Translations under genes and position numbers: made by a program
Shown here: piece after piece, positions 43,281-55,686 of the stretch
Layout: each line of letters begins with the position of its first letter
Position numbering within the stretch: position 1 is the first letter of the stretch
The notes under the pieces: model-generated
Told to the model about the DNA's origin: nothing
Databases searched by the model: none
What the model saw: the letters and a program-made list of their open reading frames with translations, nothing else
Origin: Strigamia acuminata
Lineage: Eukaryota; Arthropoda; Chilopoda; Geophilomorpha; Linotaeniidae
NCBI GenBank assembly: GCA_949358305.1
Contig: OX442315.1
Coordinates: forward strand, 20,736,427 to 20,796,426
Reading direction: 5' to 3'
Length of the DNA stretch: 60,000 bases

Positions 43281-43440
43281 ATGACCTTTAACGAAATTCG
43301 TCAGTGAAATCGAAGATACCTTGGGATATTTTGAGGGGTAAAATTATCAAAAACGAGTAAAATAGGGTTTTTATTTTTATTTTTTTACGAATTTACAGAA
43401 GCCAGTGTATTTTGCACACATTCCTCACAGATTATGTAAA
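43281..43440 (+). pseudogene. Displaced fragment of the Sec8 gene
   Basis: About 160 bp matching, in reverse complement, 12377-12536 of Sec8 at roughly 88% by eye. It includes part of one exon, the whole short intron (with TTTACCCCTCAAAAT) and the start of the next exon (AAGCCAGTGTATTTTGCACA...). Keeping the intron shows a DNA-level copy, not a retrocopy. It ends abruptly at 43440. Confidence 0.88.
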
Positions 43441-43507
43441 GGGTGTGTCCATGAACAAACTGCATCTACCAGTAGATTTATAATGGCCTTTATTGTGTTG
43501 GCTATTG

Positions 43508-43598
43508 CAGTGGTTCCCAACCTTTTTTGGTTCATGACGCCCTGTATACCTTTCACGTCGCCCCTGTAGGCTCGCCGCGCACAGGTTGGGAACCACTG
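43508..43598. mobile_element. Short hAT-like MITE
   Basis: 91 bp with perfect 16 bp terminal inverted repeats CAGTGGTTCCCAACCT, the typical end sequence of many animal hAT elements. An 8 bp target duplication is not evident, so it may be old or rearranged. Confidence 0.75.
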
Positions 43599-44024
43599 GT
43601 CCGTGCATCCAAAGAGCATTTCCCAATGCCTGGCAACCCAACCTAAGACCAACTGCTGACTATGGGGTTTCAAGGGCCACGTGGCAAGCAAGGTTGTTAT
43701 GCTATTTTCTCCTATGTGCATCTGTGCATTTGAACATTGCATAGAACATTGGAGATGGTCGACTAATGACCATCCATGCTGCTGGTTCCTGTTGAACTTT
43801 GTTATGTCCACAAGGCGTCATTTTTGGTCATATCGTATCCAGAGATTACTTCTTTTACTTTGGGGGCCCAAATAATCGTAGCCACCTAAGCATACCTAAT
43901 TCCAACCCCCACAATTAGGCCTAGAATGGAGCTTTCTGTGGTTGAGTACCCAACCTTGGACCAGACATTCTTGCCATAGAAACAGGACCTTTTACCAGAC
44001 AAGGATTGGATAAAACGACAATTC

Positions 44025-44411
44025 CTATACTCTAAACCGATACAACGTTGACCTAACTCCAGCCATATCACTGGTGTAGTGGCACAAAAAAGTAACCCAC
44101 AACACCAGAAATGTAATCGAACTCCAGACGTTGTGATCAATTACCAACACTTGTTTCATTGTCAAAGATGATGCTTTGACACTGTTAAAGGCATTTTTTG
44201 ATTGAATAAAAACAATCAAAACAGCAGGTTTAGCAAATTAAATAAACATTTTATTACCAATAAAATAAAATCTATCATTCTAATCACTTTTTACACTGAA
44301 ATTAATTGAAAATAAACAGAACTACTTTTCGTAGTAGAGCACAGTCCAGTTAGGTTTAATCTGGCTCAACCAATTGAAAATAGGTCAACGTTGTATCGGT
44401 TTAGAGCATAG
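44025..44411. repeat. 31 bp inverted repeat enclosing an NTPDase-like exon relic
   Basis: Arms 44025-44055 and 44381-44411 are complementary at 30 of 31 positions (CTAAACCGATACAACGTTGA core). Inside and next to the left arm, on the minus strand around 44130-44060, is a stretch similar to NTPDase exon 2 (CTGGTGTTGTGGGTTACTTT versus CTGGTGCGTTGCTGGGTTAC). No target duplication was identified. Confidence 0.5.
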
Positions 44412-44514
44412 TGAATTCAGGAATCAGACAATATGGTGTTTCATCTTCCATTTAAACTAAAGTTGCTTTATCTGTCCTTCTAGATTCAATTGCTGGTGAC
44501 ACACGGAGCGTTTT

Positions 44515-44680
44515 GCGGCGCGAATCGCGCCGCTTTGTGATTTGGACATCCATCAAGAATGGCATCAGGTCGCACCTGATTGGTTGCGATCAAAATCACT
44601 GACCAAAAAGTACTTGGTGCATGTACTTTTTGGTCTGTGATTTTGCAGTAGCAACCAATAGCTTCGCAAAACTTCTAAAT
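44515..44680. repeat. Palindrome and hairpin, MITE-like
   Basis: A perfect 9 bp palindrome arm pair with one central base, GCGGCGCGAATCGCGCCGC (44515-44533), is followed by an imperfect hairpin with arms 44578-44613 and 44623-44660 (GACCAAAAAGTAC / GTACTTTTTGGTC at the tip). It probably belongs to a small palindromic transposon. The rest of 44690-45254 holds no gene. Confidence 0.55.
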
Positions 44681-45254
44681 CTGTTTCAATTTCAAAGAAG
44701 TGACTAATTGAATCCAATTTTTGTCCTGTCTGCATGACCCAAAACTTCTGCTTCTTTCTTAGTCGCATCATCTCCCACTTTTATTTCAGTTATTCCTATT
44801 GATTCATCCAGGTCACGGTGGCCCAGGAATAATTCTGACTCAGCAGTGACTCGATTTGCAATTTTTTCCAATGAATATGTTGTTCCCAAATCGCACTTCC
44901 ATGAACCCTTTTTTTTCCACAATAAATTCTTACATCTTATAAAAATCATAATATTTTTTTAATGCTGTCAGAATTTAAGTGCTATCTGTAACATCTGTGC
45001 TTTAACTTTTAAATGTGTTTATGTAGCGTGCGCACATGTATTTACAAGCAGCAATAGGTTTTTGGTATTGTCAGTGCGACATTTTCAGTCATTTACATGT
45101 CGCAATTGGGGATGTACAATGAAACATAAAATGTAGTAACAAAGAAGGCAGCGCAAGCCACGTGTTCATTAAAAAGTAAAATTAAACAGACTAAAAGTTT
45201 AAAAAGATAGTAAAAAAAAAAAGAAAAAAACCTTCAGGAAATATAAAAGGCGAA

Positions 45255-47770
45255 TTAAATTGCACCGTATTGAGATAACCTTTGGTATGATGTGGTTTGA
45301 CGATTACGGCGGCATGCGTGATTTGCAAAGGCAGCTCCAAGAAGTAAAAAGGCAATAAAAAGAGCCATTAAAATGGCAAATGATGCTGAACTCATCATCT
45401 TTTCAATATCTTCAATTGGAATGACGTTGGTGGCATTGGTCATGAAGCCAAGGGTCCAACCCAAATCGACCCCCTTTTTCTAAAACAAAGAATAAATTTG
45501 AAAAAAGTTGAGCAATTATTATTAAAACTGTGTAAATCATTTTTATAACTCACGGTCTGAGCAACAATTATATTCTCCCAAGAATCAAATTTATATGTAG
45601 AATTTAACAAATTTATAATATAATGGCCCGTTCGACAATAATTTTTCGCATATTTGTCAGTAACCTTAAAAAAAATAAAAACAAACATATTAATTAATTA
45701 GAAACAAATGAATCAGAAATGTGTCCTTGGATATTGTGAGAAAAGAACATTAATCCAAAAAAAAGTGCCCAAATTAGCACAATGAGCATTCTTGTGCGTT
45801 AAAGCAGAATAAGCATCGCAAATCTGTGTCGTAAAGTATTAAAAATAGTTTACCTCAGGCCCAGGTTCACTGCAAAAACTAGTAATGGAATCTTGAAATG
45901 CCTCCATCGTAAGATTATTTGTTAAATTAAAATAATTTATAATGTAATAAAATTCGGAAAATGCCTTTAAATAAATAAAAATAAAAGTTAAAAATAAATA
46001 GCCCAATTTCTCGAGTTACAATACAATTACTAACCACAAATTTTCCTTTCACTGTGGGTTTATTTTCGTAATTAAAACAATGTGTGTAGTTGGTTTGAGC
46101 ACACGCAATAGGATTCAGTAACTTATGCACTGCGGCATTGCACTCCGTGGCATTACCTGTGCCTACAAATCTTACAGTCTGAAATTTAAAACGTACAAAA
46201 ATATTTTTTAAAAAATTGCAAAATTAAATTATAGATTGAATTTACCGTGTTTAGTGGCAATGATTTAGTCCACGGTACCGTGCATGGTGAATTAAATAAC
46301 TGACTGATCAGCATAGTTTTATTACTGCCCTTTAAACCACACGGATCACTAATTTCTGACTTATTTGACGAAGCATCCTAACAAAAAGTTATATTATAAT
46401 TTTTTAAATTTTAAACAACTGTTTTGTTTATTTACCAAAAGCAATTGAGCTTGATGCCGTCGACCAAATTCTACTTCCCCAAAACATAGAAACGACTCGC
46501 TGTAAATGTTATAGCTGACTCCGTACAGCTTAAGTAATACGTAGTCTTTCGTTTGATTAGTAGTTTGATTCACTGCTGGTACAAAAGATATTTGTGTAGA
46601 AGCACCACCCAAATCTAAGGCGCCATATGTGTCCATTGAATTATAGTGATAAGTCTAAAATTAAAATAAATAAAAACTTCAATTAGCAAATAACCAACAT
46701 TAATTTAACCGACTTACGTTCCCTAAACGGTCGTATAAATAATTAGCAGTCGTCCAACCACTAACACCTTCTTCCTGTCCAGTTATAATGCGCGAGTGAT
46801 TCGAATGATATTTAAAACCAGATTGCGCCAGCGTTTCATTAATGGATGCCATAATAGCAGTGGCTAAAGTTGAATTAATTTCACTTAAAAAAAATTTATA
46901 ATTACTAAATTTTATGCGTGTATTAAATGTATTTATACTTTAAAATACGCATTCCTCCGGTAGCTCCGAGGAAAACAGGCGAGTCCCCCTTTTCATTGTG
47001 GGGTACGTGAGCTAAAGCCACATCTAAGCAGTTCTTAAGCGACACGCCAGCTTTGTCTGGGTGTAAAACGAAAGAAGAAATCCCGCTACCTGTAATTTAC
47101 AATAAAAAAACTACATTATTTTGCATTTAATGACAGGATTCTTAAATTCATCAATCATCTACCATTCACCGGACAACTAGTCACTTGTCTTACAATCCCC
47201 GTGCCATTATCTTTCGGGGCATTCCATGAATACAATATCATAGTTGTATGAGTTGAACCAGCATCAAAAACAATTCCATACTAAATCGATACAAATTAAC
47301 TTTTTTACATCAGTTACAACGTGTTTAGAGAATTCAGTTACACTGGGAGGCCGTTTTCCAGGCATAGTGTAGACGAGGGAAATGACTAGAATTCCAATTA
47401 AGCCAATCGCACAAGCAACTCCGCACAGTATCCACCAATTATTGAAACCAAATACTTTTTGCTCCTCGTCTGAAATAAGCAAAAATAAAATTAATTACCT
47501 TCCAAATCTTATTCTTAATTTGTTTCTATTACTCTTAGTGGTGAGGAAAAGAATGTCCCCATCTTTGATTCCATTTGCAGCTATAGTTTTTACGCTGTCC
47601 AATAAAACGTTTTGTTGATTTTTAATAACAAATTGGTGCTTATACCGTATGCCTTTTTCTATGCAAAAGTTACTAATTAATGAATCAACTGTTTCTTCAG
47701 GTGAAATTGCCAGTTCCAGGTGGCCAGCTGCGGAACCGTTTAGTGTGCTCTCTATGAATACGTTCAACAT
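45255..47770 (-). CDS. NTPDase copy 3 with an N-terminal ubiquitin-like domain
   Basis: CD39-family ecto-apyrase with an unusual cytoplasmic extension. Exon 1 (47770-47533) encodes 79 residues with a ubiquitin-like fold pattern: MLNVFIESTLNG start, hydrophobic beta pattern and the ending NGIKDGDILFLTT. A 63 bp GT-AG intron joins it in phase to exon 2 (47469-47342), the N-terminal membrane span (LCGVACAIGLIGILVISLVY). The ectodomain carries IVFDAGSTHTTMILYSW (ACR1), FLGATGGMRILK (ACR2), GQEEGVSGWTTANYL (ACR3), LDLGGASTQISF (ACR4) and GWTLGFMTNATN (ACR5), with many N-glycosylation sites. It then has a C-terminal span (FAILMALFIAFLLLGAAF) and a short Arg/Gln tail. ACR1 and ACR3 are closer to mammalian NTPDase1/2/3/8 than those of copies 1 and 2, so this is the more divergent paralogue here. 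The enzyme call is firm; fusion to the ubiquitin-like exon rests on splice phase and proximity. Confidence 0.88.
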
Positions 47771-48671
47771 GTTAATCTGTATCTATATCCGAAATAAATA
47801 ATTTTAAAATATAAATAGACATTTAAACGTACGCTGTATTTTACACCTTACTTAAAACGCTTGTGGCTGTCACTGATAATGGCTCAAGCTTCTCAGGTTC
47901 ATGTGATGCGATACAAATCTAATTATGATTAGATAAAGAGTTCACGAAAATTTGATCACTGGTTTTAATTAACGTGTTTACCTTTTTCGGCTGTAAACAA
48001 TATAAAAAAAATCAATCTGATACAAAATTTAGAAATATTGACATGTTTCTTATAATGGTTTCGCGTGAAGCTAAAAATACGATGTAAAAAACTGCTATAA
48101 ATAAAATAAACAATTCCGATGTAATCTTATCACGCGACTGGACGCCATTTTAAACTCCACAAAGCCAATAACCAATAACAGCGTCAGTAACAAAAACTGT
48201 GATAATTCACGAGATCAATTCTTCGAAAAAAATTCTTGCGAAATTCTAGACGATTTAAAAATTAATTAAAAAAATTTCCACACTAAAATTAATTTAAAAG
48301 TAAATGAAATCAAAACCTTCGAATAGTTTGCGGATCAACCTCAAGAGGGCAAAGCTGAGCCTGACGTCACATAATTAGGAGAAAATATAAAGTATTTGTT
48401 TGAATGAGTAACAATTTATGTAACATTAAAGCGATTTGCCTGCAATTTATAATGGACGCTCGTGAAACCAAGACGATAGACGGGAATTAAGAAGAAGCAT
48501 CATTCGGACATGACAATCGATGGTTATTGGCGTTTAAATCGGAACGATTGAAGCAACTTGTTGCGCTAAAAGAGAACATTGATGCTGAGCGCGATTTGGC
48601 TGCGCTGACCTTTGGCTGGCATTCGCTAGCGTTCATTCGGCCGTCGAGCCGCACGCGCTACACAGCTAGAG
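47771..48671. promoter_or_regulatory. Divergent upstream region of NTPDase copy 3 and the ARID5-like gene
   Basis: About 900 bp between the divergent ATGs. No TATA box or other clear element was identified. The plus-strand frame at 48527-48796 overlaps the true ARID5 exon in another frame and was not called. Confidence 0.4.
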
Positions 48672-51600
48672 ATGAATGGCTCGATCGATTTTCAGTTTGT
48701 AGGCCTCCCATGTGGCCGACACGGACCGTACACGTTTTACAAGGCCTTTTCCTATATGCACAGTGGTGGCAAAAAGAGAATTTTATCACAAGGTGAATTT
48801 TTTTTCATCCGAATATCGCGGCACGAAGTTTGTGTTTGTGAACTGCAACTACTTTGGCAAGAGGAAAATCGAAAGATTTCTAGTTCCCGATTTTATTTTA
48901 TACCTGACGAATATCAAAGTCAACGTGGTGAGGTAAGTCAATATCATTTTAACAATTTTATTTGTTGTTTTTCGTCGGTTTTTTTAAATTTTAAATTTGA
49001 TTTATGATTCATCGTTTATAATGCGTGGCCTAAATAAGTCTGAAATTCTGACTGGATCGATCAATTTTGTTTTTCCAAAATTGTTTATTTTATTTTATTT
49101 TTTTTTCGTTTGGAATTTATTTATTTTATTATCGTACGCTTTTATATTTTATATATTTTTTTATTTTTTAAATTTTTTTCTTTTCTGTTGGGATGCATGA
49201 TTTAATTAGTCACATGAAATAAAAACATTGCATTTTGACCTCGATTCCATTGTGTTTATTTTGAGCACAAATTAAAACTGAAAATTCGCCATTTAATGTT
49301 GTTTTTCTTTTTTATCTTATCGATTTTATTTCTCATTGTGAAATTATTCTGATATATGCAACTTACTAAGCTATTACTATTTTACTGTGAGAAATAGCAT
49401 TTTTTTTTTCCTTTTTAATTTTTTTTAATTTAAAAACAAAAAAAAATTTAATCTGCATGATATTTCTCCATATTGAGATAGTAGCATACAAACAAGCTTT
49501 TTATCATGTGGGCTCGATGCCAAAATTGGAAAACTAATTAACATAATATTTCCTTGCTCGCTTCACCCTTTCTCGCATACACATATATAAATATATCCCG
49601 TTACTTTACTATTTATTAATCCCACGACAGAAAAAAAACAAAAAAAAAAAAAAAATACGCAAATATTTTTTTTTTTACTTCTAAATATCAAATTGAATAA
49701 AACTAAATGATAAATTAAATGCACGAAAAATTCATTTGAAATCCACAACAGCTGTTGATAAGCCTATTTCATCTTCTTCTAAATCCTAATGAGACATTCT
49801 TTTTATTTTATTTCAATTTTTTTCCCCCTCTAGAATATTTCTTTCTGAAATTGGACCCTTCGGGGAAGTCGCTTCATTATAACGAGTGTGTGTGTGTGGT
49901 GAATCCCGTTAATACGAAGTGTAGTTTTACTCATTTGTTCGCCGTTATGATAAAAATGAAAACTTTAATTTAAACAAAAAGAAGGGTAAAAAAAAAATTG
50001 GAAAAAAAATTTCGTTTTGCACATTATTTTAAATATTTGAGCATTTTGTTGACTGGGATATTCATCATGGAATTAGGGAGAAGGGTGGGGGTCTGTGAAG
50101 AGGGGAAACAGGACAGGTGGGGGGAGGGGGATTTGCCATGAAAAGAAAGGGGATTTTTAACTGTAGAGAATGAGTGCTACTATTTTGCATTAAACTTGTT
50201 TTGGACTTCTTAATTTTGATTTTTTTTCTTCTGATTTTGGTTTTGATTTTTTTTTTGTTGTGGGGGGAATAAAATATATAGAAAATGGTGTTTCTTTTTT
50301 TCTTTTTTCTTTTTTCTTTTTTTTTTTTTGCATGTGTAAATGCGAAAGTAAATGGAATCCGATTTAAAAATGGATGATCTCATTTTTCAAGTTATTTTGG
50401 TTCAATTTGTTTGTGTCCATCGTTTTAAGTTTGTATTGATTTTCGTCCAGGTTCCACCCCGTTTAGATTTGAATCAGGTTGACCCTGATTTTTAATGTTT
50501 TATTATCATGAAATTTTGAATTGAAAATTTAGGCCGAAATGAAAAAGAATGGTAGAAAAAAAAATTGGTCGTTAGATAATAATAATTAATCATTATTATT
50601 ATTTTTTTTTATTCAAATTTTTATTTATTTATTTTTTAATTTCTAAAAAAAAAAACTGTTTCCGCTCTGTTTGGAATTGCACAACTTTATTTTTAAAATT
50701 TAATTTTAATTTTTTTTTTCTTCTTTTGAAAGTGCATTTCCTCTTAAATGACATCATTTTTCAAGTGTATCTATTTTTAAATGTCTAATTAGATGTAAAG
50801 TTTATTATAGTGGATTTTGTTATCCTTTTTGTGGTTATCGGATGTGAAATTCTTTCTTTATCTTTTACGTTTGAGGCTTAATTTGTGTAAAAATGTTGGT
50901 ATCGAGGTCAAGCATTCAACTTAACTTGCAAATAATAATTCCCAAGATAATTCCCAAACATAAATTTGAACAAATTTGAACAAGCATTCATCGTGTTAAT
51001 AATTATATCCAAAATAATAAATAAACAACAAGAAAAAAAGTTTATATAAATGTAAATTTCACGTTTTAGGATTTTTTTTTATTTTTATTTTTGTTTGAGA
51101 TTTTTCTTTTTTAAATATTTTATTACACGAAATCAGGACTCTCGGGAAAAAATAATATTTAAATTTAGTTCGAGATTAATAATTTGAAACGCAATTTTAG
51201 AAAAAATTTTAATTACAGAAAAGGGAGAGAAAGAGAGAGAGAGAGAATTTTTGAAATTGTAAAATATTTGGGCGATTTCATTATAGATGAAGGAGAGGGG
51301 GGTGTGGGGAGATGAAGGAAAGCAAGCGGCATTTGATCAAATTGAATCTCCACAATTCCATGTTCAAATTTAGCAATAACATTTCCAAATAACCTCCCGA
51401 GTTTTCAATATTGATATTTCAAACAAAATAAAAATTAAAATAAAAAAAAAATAATAAAAAAAATCAGTAAAAAAAAAAAAAATATCAGAATAAAAAAAAT
51501 AAAATAAAATATTCGGTCATTTGAGTTGAAGCGTTATTTCATTGTTTGCTTTTTTTGTTTCTTTTTTTTCTTTTAAATATATATTTTAGATTTTTTTTTT

Positions 51601-54600
51601 TTTAAACGTTAAAAAAAATCAGGTCACGTTCACATATTTTCCAGGGCAGTTACTTTATTATCAAGCATTTTAATTTCATTTCCTGCAGTTCGTCCAACTA
51701 ATTTTCTAATGAGAACATTTATTTTCCAATCGTGTGTTATTTCGAAAAGTGATCAAGTAGCGGCCATTAAGTGGTCGAGGCCACAGTTTAGTGTTTACAG
51801 GGGGGGAGGGTTTTAGTTTCGTTTAGACTTGCTTTGCTTTCCTGTGCTCGCCACCATATTGTCATCTGCTCTAAATATGGAAGAATCGCACTCCTTTATT
51901 TATTATTCAACTAGGGGAGCACAAACTTTCAATTTATTCATTCCGAAGAATAAATTTTGAATTTTTTTTCTTTCGTTTTCCTTATTCAAACTGATACAAG
52001 GTTATCTGTTGCGATAATTTGTTGATAATTTTTTCGTTTTTTTTTTCTTTTTTTTTTCTGCTTTTACTTTTTCTCTCATTTCTATAAATGGATTTGTTTA
52101 TTTGGTGCTATTTTCTGATTGGATTTTTATATTTGTAAATGTGGGGTTTTGGGTTTTAAGTTATATTTATTCAAATGTAATTAGAAAGTGGGAAAATTAG
52201 TTGAATTATAGCTCAAATGCTAGTTGGGCTTGAAATATTGATTTGCATCGCATGAGAAAATGAAATTAATACAGTGGAATTTAAATTGAATGGAAAACAT
52301 TTTGTTGCCATTTTTCCCGTTTAATTTTGTCGATATTTGACATGGTAAATTTTTAAAACGATTTTCTCCGGTTTATTGGAAGACTTCCGTTTTAATCCAT
52401 TGTTGCTGTGGTAACTTTACGCAAGGAATTTTATTTCCATTTTATATTTTACTTTTTAAAATATATTATAATCGTGAATAATAATAAATTTTAATGAAGG
52501 TAATTATACGAAAATTATTTGCTGATTACTCACGGTTCAAATTCTAGATGAGATTGTTTTAGAATTTATTTTAATTGAAAAATATAATTTAAGAGTGTAA
52601 AATTTGAGATTTAAGAATTTTTTTTTTTTAAATTTATTAAATCGATTTAAATGTTGGATTTTTCCGATTCCAATGGCGTCGTTCCTTTAATCATAAAATA
52701 AACATTCATTTGAATTTAATGCATCAGTTTTTCTGTTCATATATTTATTATTAAATTTGGGTTGCATAAAAATTAGTAATTAGGGTGAAATATTTTTTTT
52801 TTTTAATATTTTTAATTTTTTGTTGTAAATAAACAGGTTAGAATTTAGATGAGCTATTATTAGAAGGAAAATGGCTAATGAAAGAAAGAAAGAAAGAAAA
52901 AGGAATATTTTTCGAGTTAAAAGGTGTCCTTACCCCCTCGGTTAATGGACAGGTCTAAAGAGAAGAAAATAAAATTACGAAATGAATAAATTGTTTATTC
53001 TTTGCGGATCGTGTAGCGAAACGACACGAATATTGATTAAATACACAGCTTCATATCCTATACACTTGTTATTAATTGCGCTTTTCATTTATGATGGCGT
53101 TGAAACATTTCCTTTGAAAATGTTCAATAATTTCTCATGGTTTTCTTAATTTTTCCTTTTTTTTTTTTTTTTTAAAAGTATTTTTTCATTTTTATTTATT
53201 TTATTTTTAATTTTATTAGTGGTGCCTGTCTCAAATTAAAAACTGCTTCGGAATTTTTCTCGTGGGGTATTTTTTATTTCCCCTAAAATAGGATTTTTTT
53301 GTTGTTGTTTGAGAAACAGCTTTTTATTTAAATGGATGTTTACACGCTTTTGTAATTCAGTTACCGTTCTGCGATAAAGTGTACAAAGCTCATTGCCAAC
53401 GATTGAGGGATAAATTATGATATTTTCCTGAAAAATTTAAATTTTATAGCATACATGTTAAATTCATTTTCTTAATGAGAATTTAAAAATAAAAAAAAAT
53501 CTGTTGAAAAATAATAATGGCGTCATTTTGACTCTTGCCATACCATATTTGGGTGATGGAGGTCATTTGAGCCTCCATAGCTCACAAGGAAGTCAATTGT
53601 AAGACAAATAAATAAAAAATATATATATATATTTTTTCAAAAATAAAAATATATATATTCTGGGGGAAAATATAATTCGATTTCTCTTTTCTGGATTAGA
53701 TAAAATTAACAGCGCTCTCGGATTTTATTGCCCTTTATCTAATAGCAAGGCCATTTTATTTTATTTGATCTCTGCATTACCAGATATGTTTTCAACATGT
53801 TTTTGAGTGAAATGTAACGTAACTGGAAAAGAAAGACACAAACTAGAAAAAAAGTCATGTGCAGTAGTGTTTCGTCACTCGCGAAATCGATTTGCTAAAT
53901 CAAAGGGAATGTAAACAAATATCAGTGACATGAAGCAGCTAAATTGTATATGTACTTACATCATTTGAATTAGGACTTTAAATGGTTTTGTTTTTGACGT
54001 GGGGAAATGTTTTTTCTTTCTTTCTTTCTTTTTTTCTTGTGTTTTTAAATGGATTAATCCACGTGAAGGGATTTGGACTGAAAAATAGCAATTCTGTTCC
54101 AAGTCCTTGACCCGTTTCATGAAATATTAGCAGATTTGTTTATTTTAATGATGAATTTAGAAATCGGGGCCAAATGCAATTCTGTTTTTATTAATATTTT
54201 GTATTTTTTCAGCATCTATGGTCACAATTTGCGAGCGCCCAATCGCGAGCCTTGTATTAATATTTCAATTTATTTCCACTCGGAGATTGCAAAATTCTAA
54301 ATTTAAAATCACTATTTTTGTTAAATGTGATGTAACAGTCATGAACCCCGGTTCACAAAGCAACTGTTTTACACAAGGAAAGTAAAAAAAAAAAAATTAA
54401 AAAAAAAATGAATAGTGACAGTGAACCTTAGTTCATTTGTAAGCCGCTTCGCTTGGATCACGATTATATGACGCTACGCATCATCGGCGCCGTCTTGTGC
54501 GTACATTTGACAAATATAATCAAATTACCTTTTTTTCCCCCTTTCATTTTTATTCCAATGAAATTAGATTTTACTAAATTTTCAGAACGTTTCATGGTCG

Positions 54601-55122
54601 ATGAATAAATAAAGAAAAGAAAACCTTTTCGTAGGTGATGCAATAATCTTGTAATTTGCGAGGATTTGAAGCTTATAGGAATAGGCCTAGTTGGTTTTGA
54701 TTGATTTTGATACTCATTTTCCCTAATTCTACAACGAAATCTAATTAGTTAGAATTGCTAACATTAACTAATTCGCAGTAAATGTGATTAACGGTTACTC
54801 AGTTGATCAATTGAATCACGCGTGCTTGATGAATTAATTAAACGGATTTTTTTCGAAAAATTAAAAATAAATGAAAAAGTTTTTATATTTTATCTTTAAT
54901 TTAATTTAATTTAATTAATTATTTTTTTTTAGGATGAAGTCCTGGCCATGTCTGAGAAAGCCGTTCTTCCACTTGAAGATCTCGTGTCGTGGATTGTGGA
55001 CGACGTTTGGTGGCCGAAAGGAAATTCCGTTCGAAAAATGTCACCCGATGTTTCCTCGGCATTATTCTCTCATGACTGTAATAACATGACAGAAAAGGAC
55101 GAAATGAAACATGACAATCCAG
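48672..55122 (+). CDS. ARID5: ARID5-like chromatin protein, first two exons (partial)
   Basis: Exon 1 (48672-48932, 87 codons) and exon 2 (54933-55122) are joined in phase across a 6000 bp intron. The start MNGSIDFQFVGLPCGRHGPY lines up with the N-terminus of human ARID5B (MEPNSLQWVGSPCGLHGPY). Then come TFYKAFSY, RILSQGEFFFIRI, CVCELQLLWQEENRKISSSR, FYFIPDE, and in exon 2 DEVLAMSEKAVLPLEDLVSW (human DEVIAVSEKVIVKLEDLVKW). This is the BAH-like N-terminal region; the DNA-binding ARID domain must lie in later exons outside the window. Human ARID5 proteins bind AT-rich DNA and recruit histone modifiers. A BEL/Pao element begins 171 bp after exon 2, so the next intron is enlarged by a transposon, or the gene is broken there. 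Confidence 0.9.
48933..54932 (+). other. 6.0 kb intron 1 of the ARID5-like gene
   Basis: Strongly AT-rich, dominated by poly(T)/poly(A) tracts, with a GA-repeat at 51228-51246, a G-rich stretch at 50080-50135, and short TTTC/GAAA repeats at 52877-52900 and 54015-54040. No coding exon or RNA gene was recognised; short frames in it are low complexity. About 60-100 times longer than typical introns in this window, so regulatory elements are likely here, by inference. Confidence 0.6.
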
Positions 55123-55293
55123 GTAATTTAGTATTTATTTATTATTTTGTTGATTTTTCTTTCTTCTCCCCCTTGTTATCGTTTATTTCCATTTGGTTGC
55201 AATTAAGGTTACATGGTGAATGTAAATACCAAGTTCTCTCGCACCTTTTCCCTTCCCACAATTTCGCGATTGCAAAACAAATCCTACTACGAT

Positions 55294-55662
55294 TGTAGCA
55301 CACACAAATAAACAGTCCAATTGTTTAAACTTAACAAACTAATTTAATCGTTGAAAATTGAGCAGTGCAAAAACGTGTAGTGACACACGTTGATACATGA
55401 ACAAAGATGAGAGTAAGGTCATAAAACAAACGGGGACACATCTGGTCAGCAAGGACTGACCAACAACAATTTAGATACTTGAGGGCACTCTTGGTGACCT
55501 CGAAACAAACATGTTATGAACTTCAAAACATAGCAATTAATTCCATCTAACTAAATACTTATAAAATCAAACAACACTTTTTTTCTAAATCTAAACATAA
55601 TCAAAACAAACACTTTTGACCAAATCATTAAAATAAAATATTAAATCAATTAGGATTTTACA
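55294..55662 (-). repeat. Probable 3' LTR of the BEL/Pao element
   Basis: 369 bp with TGT...ACA ends on both strands (TGTAGCACAC ... GGATTTTACA on the plus strand), beginning 24 bp after the pol stop codon. The minus strand contains TTTATAAGTA as a possible TATA box. The polypurine tract is poor (CCCGGGCAA). Needs the other LTR for proof. Confidence 0.5.
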
Positions 55663-55686
55663 TTGCCCGGGAAAAAAGGGCCATAA

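Noticed and set aside
48527-48796. 89-codon plus-strand frame upstream of ARID5
   Set aside because: It overlaps the true ARID5 first exon in a different frame and has no family resemblance.
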